A stretch of DNA of 64,000 nucleotides from Clarkia xantiana subsp. parviflora. Lineage: Eukaryota; Streptophyta; Magnoliopsida; Myrtales; Onagraceae. The position numbers and the translations under genes were made by a program. Shown here piece by piece: positions 59,690-64,000 of the stretch (the stretch's first letter is position 1; the number at the start of each line of letters is the position of its first letter). Location of the stretch: positions 11,153,066 to 11,217,065 of the forward strand of contig JAPTYO010000059.1 in NCBI GenBank assembly GCA_036873135.1, given 5' to 3'. A model generated the notes under the pieces. That model made no database searches, was not told where the DNA came from, and saw only the letters and a list, made by a program, of their open reading frames with translations.

Positions 59690-59990
59690 ACCCCATGCTG
59701 CTACAAAGTATGCTTCCCCAACGCGGGTTGATACAATATGGTGGACGTCCTCTTGTTAGACGACAACCCCATGCTGCTATGAAGTATGCTTCTCCAACGC
59801 GGGTTGATACAATATGGCGGACGTCCTCTTGTTAGACGACAACCCCATACAATTACAAGGTATGCTTCCCCAACGCGGTTTGATACATCATGGCGCGACA
59901 TCCTCTCTATAGAGGGCAACCCCATGCTATTACAAAGTACGCTTCCCCATGCTATTACAAAGTACGCTTCCCCATCTCGGGTTGATACAC
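59690..59990. repeat. Element D tandem array 1 (~73-bp units)
   Basis: Three to four units share GCTTCCCCAACGCGGGTTGA, then TACAATATGG.GGACGTCCTC and TTGTTAGACGACAACCCCAT. A 24-bp duplication (CCATGCTATTACAAAGTACG) lies at the right end. Confidence 0.85.
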
Positions 59991-60094
59991 GCTAGCAGGA
60001 GCACACCCTGTCTCAAAAACTCACCAAACTTACAATTCGATTCTTGTACAACGCTATTTTTCCCGTGAGCATATAACGGAATAAAACACACCAA

Positions 60095-60600
60095 ATGCAG
60101 CAAGTAGTGTCTTTCCATAACATCGCCTTGGAGTGGACCAAGAGACGGGAAAAACTGCAAGTCGTTCTAAAACGGTCTTGTGCAGCCCTTGTGGACTAAC
60201 CACGGAGAGCTGCAGTAGCATCGCAGGGTAAGTACGAGAATAGCCATGGAAAGCCTTGCAACAACGTCACGCGGGGCGTGTCCAACTGACTGATGGAAAA
60301 CGGATAGCATAGAGCAAGTAGCGTCTTGCCACAACGTCGCCTTGAAATAGTTCAAGAGACGGTAAAAACTACAAGTCGTATTGATACGACCTCTGTTCCA
60401 CCCCTTGGGTTAACCAAGTAGAGGTGTAGTATCATCGCAAAGTAAGTACGGGTCTAGCCATGGAAAAACTTTGCAACAACGTCACGCGGGGTGTGCCCAA
60501 CTGACGGATGGAAAAACGCATAGTATAGAACAAGTAGCGTCTTGTCACAACGTCGCCTTAAAGTGGAACTAAGAGACGGTATAAAATAATGTTTTGCCTC
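60095..60600. repeat. Element D tandem array 2 (CAAGTAGCGTCTTG core)
   Basis: Three units of about 200-240 bases contain CAAGTAGCGTCTTGCCACAA and CGTCGCCTT, then AAGAGACGG, and CAACGTCACGCGGGG with GTGTCCAACTGACTGATGG. The core is shared with the element A array. Confidence 0.8.
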
Positions 60601-61067
60601 GCCAAGACGACTCTACTATATGCCAAGTTCCAGCGCCAAGTGCCCTCGTGACAAGTGCCAGTACCGAGTGAGACGCTATCACATAATCTTGCGTGTTACT
60701 ATCTATAAACACGACAAGCACTCAATACACTCATTACGCCATTCCTTGGATTCAAATCAAGATGGGCACTCATGACACTTAGCGACGCACGTCCTATGGT
60801 CACAGCTACGGATGTTATATCCACTACAACAAGGAAATCAATCCTATCAATGCAAGTCCAATATATACGGACGACTACGATAACACAATGTATGAAATAC
60901 TACTAACAAGTTATCATGCATTTTCACTATGATCATGTCAGGTCTAGACGAAAAAAATCCAAGCAAGGAGAATATAAACAAAGCTTCAAGGGTCAACTCC
61001 CAGAGCAACCCAAACTCAAAACACGGGAACAAAATCTATGAACAAGAGTTTGACACACTCATGACAA
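60601..61067. other. Element D spacer, 3' flank of antisense gene
   Basis: No coding or repeat structure was recognised between the second tandem array and the antisense stop codon. Confidence 0.4.
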
Positions 61068-63488
61068 TCAACCCGACGCCACTCGCGTGATGTCATCATA
61101 TCCTGCTTGCCCGGGGGCAACTTCCATGATCTCAGCAGAGGTGATAACAAGGTCGATACTATCGTCATCACCAAACAACATCTCATAGTTGGCATCCTCA
61201 AGTGCCAAACGACGCAAAGCGTTAACATGTCCGACAACATAATTCGCGTAGGACCCAGCTTGTCAAAAGGGAAGTCGGGGGCAAGAATGCTCACCCTACA
61301 GATGTAATCCTCTGCAAACTTGCCCATAAGCCTATCGGCCTTCATCTTAGCGGCGGCATCGACCGCACTAACAAAGGCAGGAGTGGTTGGGTACTCAGCA
61401 AGCCCCTCCTCCTTGCCAGCCTTAAATCGCTCCTCGCGCGCAGCACGCAACTCTATCTCATGCGCGTTAACATCCTCTGTGATCTTCTTTTCAAGAGAAA
61501 CGACCTCTGCCTGAAGCTCGTCAAGTCGAGCCCGTCGAGAGTTGTAACGAGCCTCAAAATCCGCTGCCTTCGAGTTAAGAGTGCGCACCCTCTCCTTGGA
61601 TTGAGCAAGGTCATGACGAACAGCGTCGCACTTCTCAACTGCAGCCCGCTTCTCGCTTGCAAGTTCCATCACAAATGACGACATGTTCACCATGTCGGCA
61701 ACGACCTGTGAACAATGCAAAAAAAAAAAAAAAAAAAAAAAAACAAGGCATAAAAGTGTCATAACAATACAGGCTTTCATACAAATAACGAAAAAGAGAA
61801 GATTGATTCTCACAGGAGCAAATCGAGTCAAGGCACTCTCAACATAAGCATGTGCCTCTTCATTAGTCGAATGCGTCGATCGCCAGGAGGAACACACCTC
61901 TGCAATACTTGTACTCCTACCTCCGGAATGCTAAGTTTAGAATCCTTAGCAAACCGAGGACCTCCGATAGCAAAGGGTGTCCAGTCACTCCCAGAAATGT
62001 CGCCCTCCAAAGGATGAATTAGGTCATCACGCCCAAGTGCTGAGAGCGCTGTGAAGCAAAAAAAACAACCAAAATAAGGCAAGAATAGTAAAAGAAAGAA
62101 GCTTGCAACATATACCTCGACGAGGAGTACGCTCCTCCACGGGTCGGTCCCTCTACCGGGGGGCAGAAGGCGCCTCAGTGCGACTATCCACTCCTTTTCC
62201 CCTCCCGCAAGAAGGAGTTTTCCTTGTCACACCAACCTTAGCGCGCTTAGGGTCATTCGAGGCACGCGCCGCCGTGTCGGATCTCTTAGCTGGAACGCTG
62301 GAGTTTGGTGCAGGAACGAGGCGCTCAGTAACGAGTGGTGAGCGACCTGCAAATAAAGACAAGTTAAGAACATCAACTTGGAGGAGTAGTAAGTTGAAAA
62401 GAAAATCACAAGGAAACATCTTACCCGTCAATCCCTTGTCGCGGCCAAGACTGGAAGCCTTAGGTGGAAGAGGAGCAGAAGACGACACAACCTTCTTGGA
62501 AGAAGAGATAACATGAGCAGGATCCGTCTGCAAGGACGAGCTCTTTCCATCAAACCAACCTACATAACAACATAGTAAGAAGTTATAAAGGCTTTCAGCA
62601 TACCGAATCCTCAGAAGAAAGCACATGAATCCCAGCATCAACCAACTCCTGATCTGATGCACGCAACAAACACTGATAAGTGCGGGCTTGTTGACACTGA
62701 TATATATGCTTCAAAACCTCTTTGTCGTCTGAAGAGAGCTCAGAGAAGGCGGGTGCAGGATCAGCCTCTACAACATGTGTTGTATCCCAAGTTGTACCGA
62801 CATCACACACGAAAAAGTATTGATGACGCCAAGGAGAGCCGGAACGGCCAGCCTTCCCTGCAAGCCGGACATCACTATCCCACTCCGCGTCTCCAAGGCC
62901 CAGTGAGGCAAACCCCTTTTCTTGAAGACAAGGCCAACGCATCTTCACACCACGCAACCCTGTTACGTTCGGACGCAGAAGTTGGTAGAAACAACTGAAG
63001 ATAACCGTGGAATAATGCCACGACTGCTGGTGAAACCATACTCGGAAGCAAGTCCACACACGGAGCCCAGCAGGCGCAAGATCCAATGGCGATATCTGAT
63101 AATATTGGCAGAGATCAACAAGGTCCGGACAATAAGGAAAGCGCAGGCCTTCCCGAATCTGCCCTAAGTAAACAGCGGACAAGTCGTCAGGAGGCACCGT
63201 AGGTTGTCCTGGGGTAACTCCTGGAAGTACGTCATAAAGGAATACAACTTCCAAGTATGGACAGAGTCCAGAGGAACACGCATACAACATATATCGCTCT
63301 TCACTTATTCGGTTGTTAAAAAAGTACTGGGTCACCTCTGTCGTCTCTACCTCGGCTGCAGACTCCAAGGTGTGAATAGTGTCAGCTCCTAACTCGCTAT
63401 CCAAGTATGCTATCAAATCGGCCTCTGACTCGCCGCCGATATCTGAACATAAAGTAACACACGGGGTAGGAATGGGAGACTTACTCAT
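61068..63488 (-). pseudogene. Element D antisense gene with Transposase_28-like first exon, five exons, damaged
   Basis: Exon 1 (63488-62604, ~295 codons) reads L-G-Q-I-R-E-G-L-R-F-P, C-Q-Y-Y-Q-I-S-P-L-D-L-A-P and W-T-C-F-R-V-W-F. This is the pattern of the plant 'putative gypsy type transposon' domain (Pfam Transposase_28). Further exons lie near 62559-62427, 62349-62116, 62048-61814 and 61705-61068. They carry C-G-R-G-K-G, P-E-V-G-V-Q-V-L-Q, V-P-P-G-D-R-R and L-T-R-F-A-P-V, a long coiled coil, and I-L-A-P-D-F-P-F-D-K-L. The exon 1-2 phase does not fit, a stop occurs in exon 3, and indels lie in exon 4 and near 61263. A TATATATA stretch at 63656-63647 is a possible promoter. The function is unknown. 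Confidence 0.65.
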
Positions 63489-64000
63489 AGCAACTATCTC
63501 GAATTAGCTGCAATTGTGAACTCAAAGAAATCGTCCGGACAATCTGACCTGCAAAGGCAGATAACAACTTGATCAGTGCATGTGTACATAACAGCTACCT
63601 ATGCGAGCACTAAGCAACGAACACTCTTCACATGAAGACAACCACATATATATAGACTTGTTAGTCTCTATACATCACATAGCGAACATCCCCCTCGGGG
63701 GGCAACTCTATGTCGACATGGGCCTCGTCCCGACACTTACTACGTTATGTGATCTACGCGCGACTACATGACACTATGCTTCTTTTTTCAGGTAACAAGT
63801 GCGAATATGATTATAGCACTAACTGTTAGATTACGGGGAGTCACTACTGAAACACAAAACATGGTACGTGCATGTAATCGAAATTACGCAGCGGAAGAGT
63901 TACACATACCTCAACAGTTACCGTAGTCCAAGATCCTTTGTACGAGGGAGTTCTCGATCCACCGGACAGAACCCGCAGAAGTTCTTGTGAAAGAATCCCT
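63489..64000. other. Element D, upstream region of the antisense gene
   Basis: This part holds the probable antisense leader and promoter, with a TATA-like stretch at 63647-63656. A purine-rich CTCGGGGGGCAA near 63692 resembles the purine tracts before the A and B right LTRs. No TGATGG LTR start follows, so element D continues beyond the window. Confidence 0.4.

Larger units (their letters stand above)
48900..64000 (+). mobile_element. Element C: gypsy-type gag-protease element without RT/integrase, host of element D (runs off the window)
   Basis: The left LTR (48900-49734) starts TGTTGGG and ends CCCAACA. A primer-binding-like TTTGGCACTGTCTGTGGG follows. The interior holds gag (49771-51896, split by a hAT MITE), protease (52057-52582), a tandem array (52745-53575) and an antisense gene (53952-55226). 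Element D starts at 55271 and continues past 64000, so the right part and LTR of element C are not visible. No RT or integrase lies between protease and array. Confidence 0.8.
55271..64000 (+). mobile_element. Element D: gypsy-type gag-protease-gag element (3' end outside window)
   Basis: The left LTR is 55271-55894, from TGATGGATATATGCCC to ACGAAACA. The primer-binding site TTTGGCGCCGTCCGC plus GATTCGAAC is nearly the same as in element A. The interior has gag (55910-57720), protease (57827-58430), a second gag-like domain (58480-59110), tandem arrays (59690-59990 and 60095-60570) and a large antisense gene (61068-63488). No RT or integrase is present. It inserted into element C just upstream of that element's antisense gene. 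The right LTR was not reached. Confidence 0.85.

Overview
This is a eudicot-like plant nuclear window. It carries intron-containing host genes with canonical GT-AG splice sites, and roughly two thirds of its length is LTR retrotransposon sequence. Three host genes read clearly on the minus strand: a 5' part of an NADH-cytochrome b5 reductase-like gene (67-936), a Nudix hydrolase 19 homologue (3324-5478) and a Ran GTPase (20533-22162). From memory, homologues of all three lie close together on Arabidopsis chromosome 5 (At5g20010/20, At5g20070, At5g20080), so this looks like conserved microsynteny. A DeSI/PPPDE-type peptidase gene (14339-16118) lies on the plus strand, and a broken DUF1644 gene (leader near 5707, coding remnant 11944-12313) is interrupted by a Copia element.

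Layout. 1-22.5 kb is gene-rich. Its spacers hold a young Copia element (6827-11793, 5-bp target duplication ATTTA), three copies of a fold-back repeat family and a MITE. 23.6-44.3 kb is a decayed gypsy-type element (A), into which a young gypsy/Tat-type element B (34027-43488, target duplication CCCAT) has inserted. 44.3-48.9 kb is AT-rich, with gene debris (including an RBP45/47-like RRM fragment) and two MITEs. 48.9 kb to the window end is element C, with element D inserted in it at 55271. Both run off the right edge.

The most interesting feature is a shared architecture in A, B, C and D: LTR, sense gag/protease/pol genes, a family-specific tandem-repeat array, then an intron-containing gene on the opposite strand. 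The antisense proteins share a block with P-E-V-G-V and V-P-P-x-D-R, a coiled coil, and P-D-F-P-F near the C-terminus. In B this antisense gene is intact over three exons (307 codons) and has a TATA box upstream. B has an intact 1308-codon protease-RT-RNase H-integrase ORF but no gag. C and D have gag and protease but no RT or integrase. The LTRs of all four share a TATA/R-U5 core, and all have hairpins in U3. This suggests, but does not prove, a set of partly complementary elements that could work in trans. D also has a second gag-like domain after its protease.
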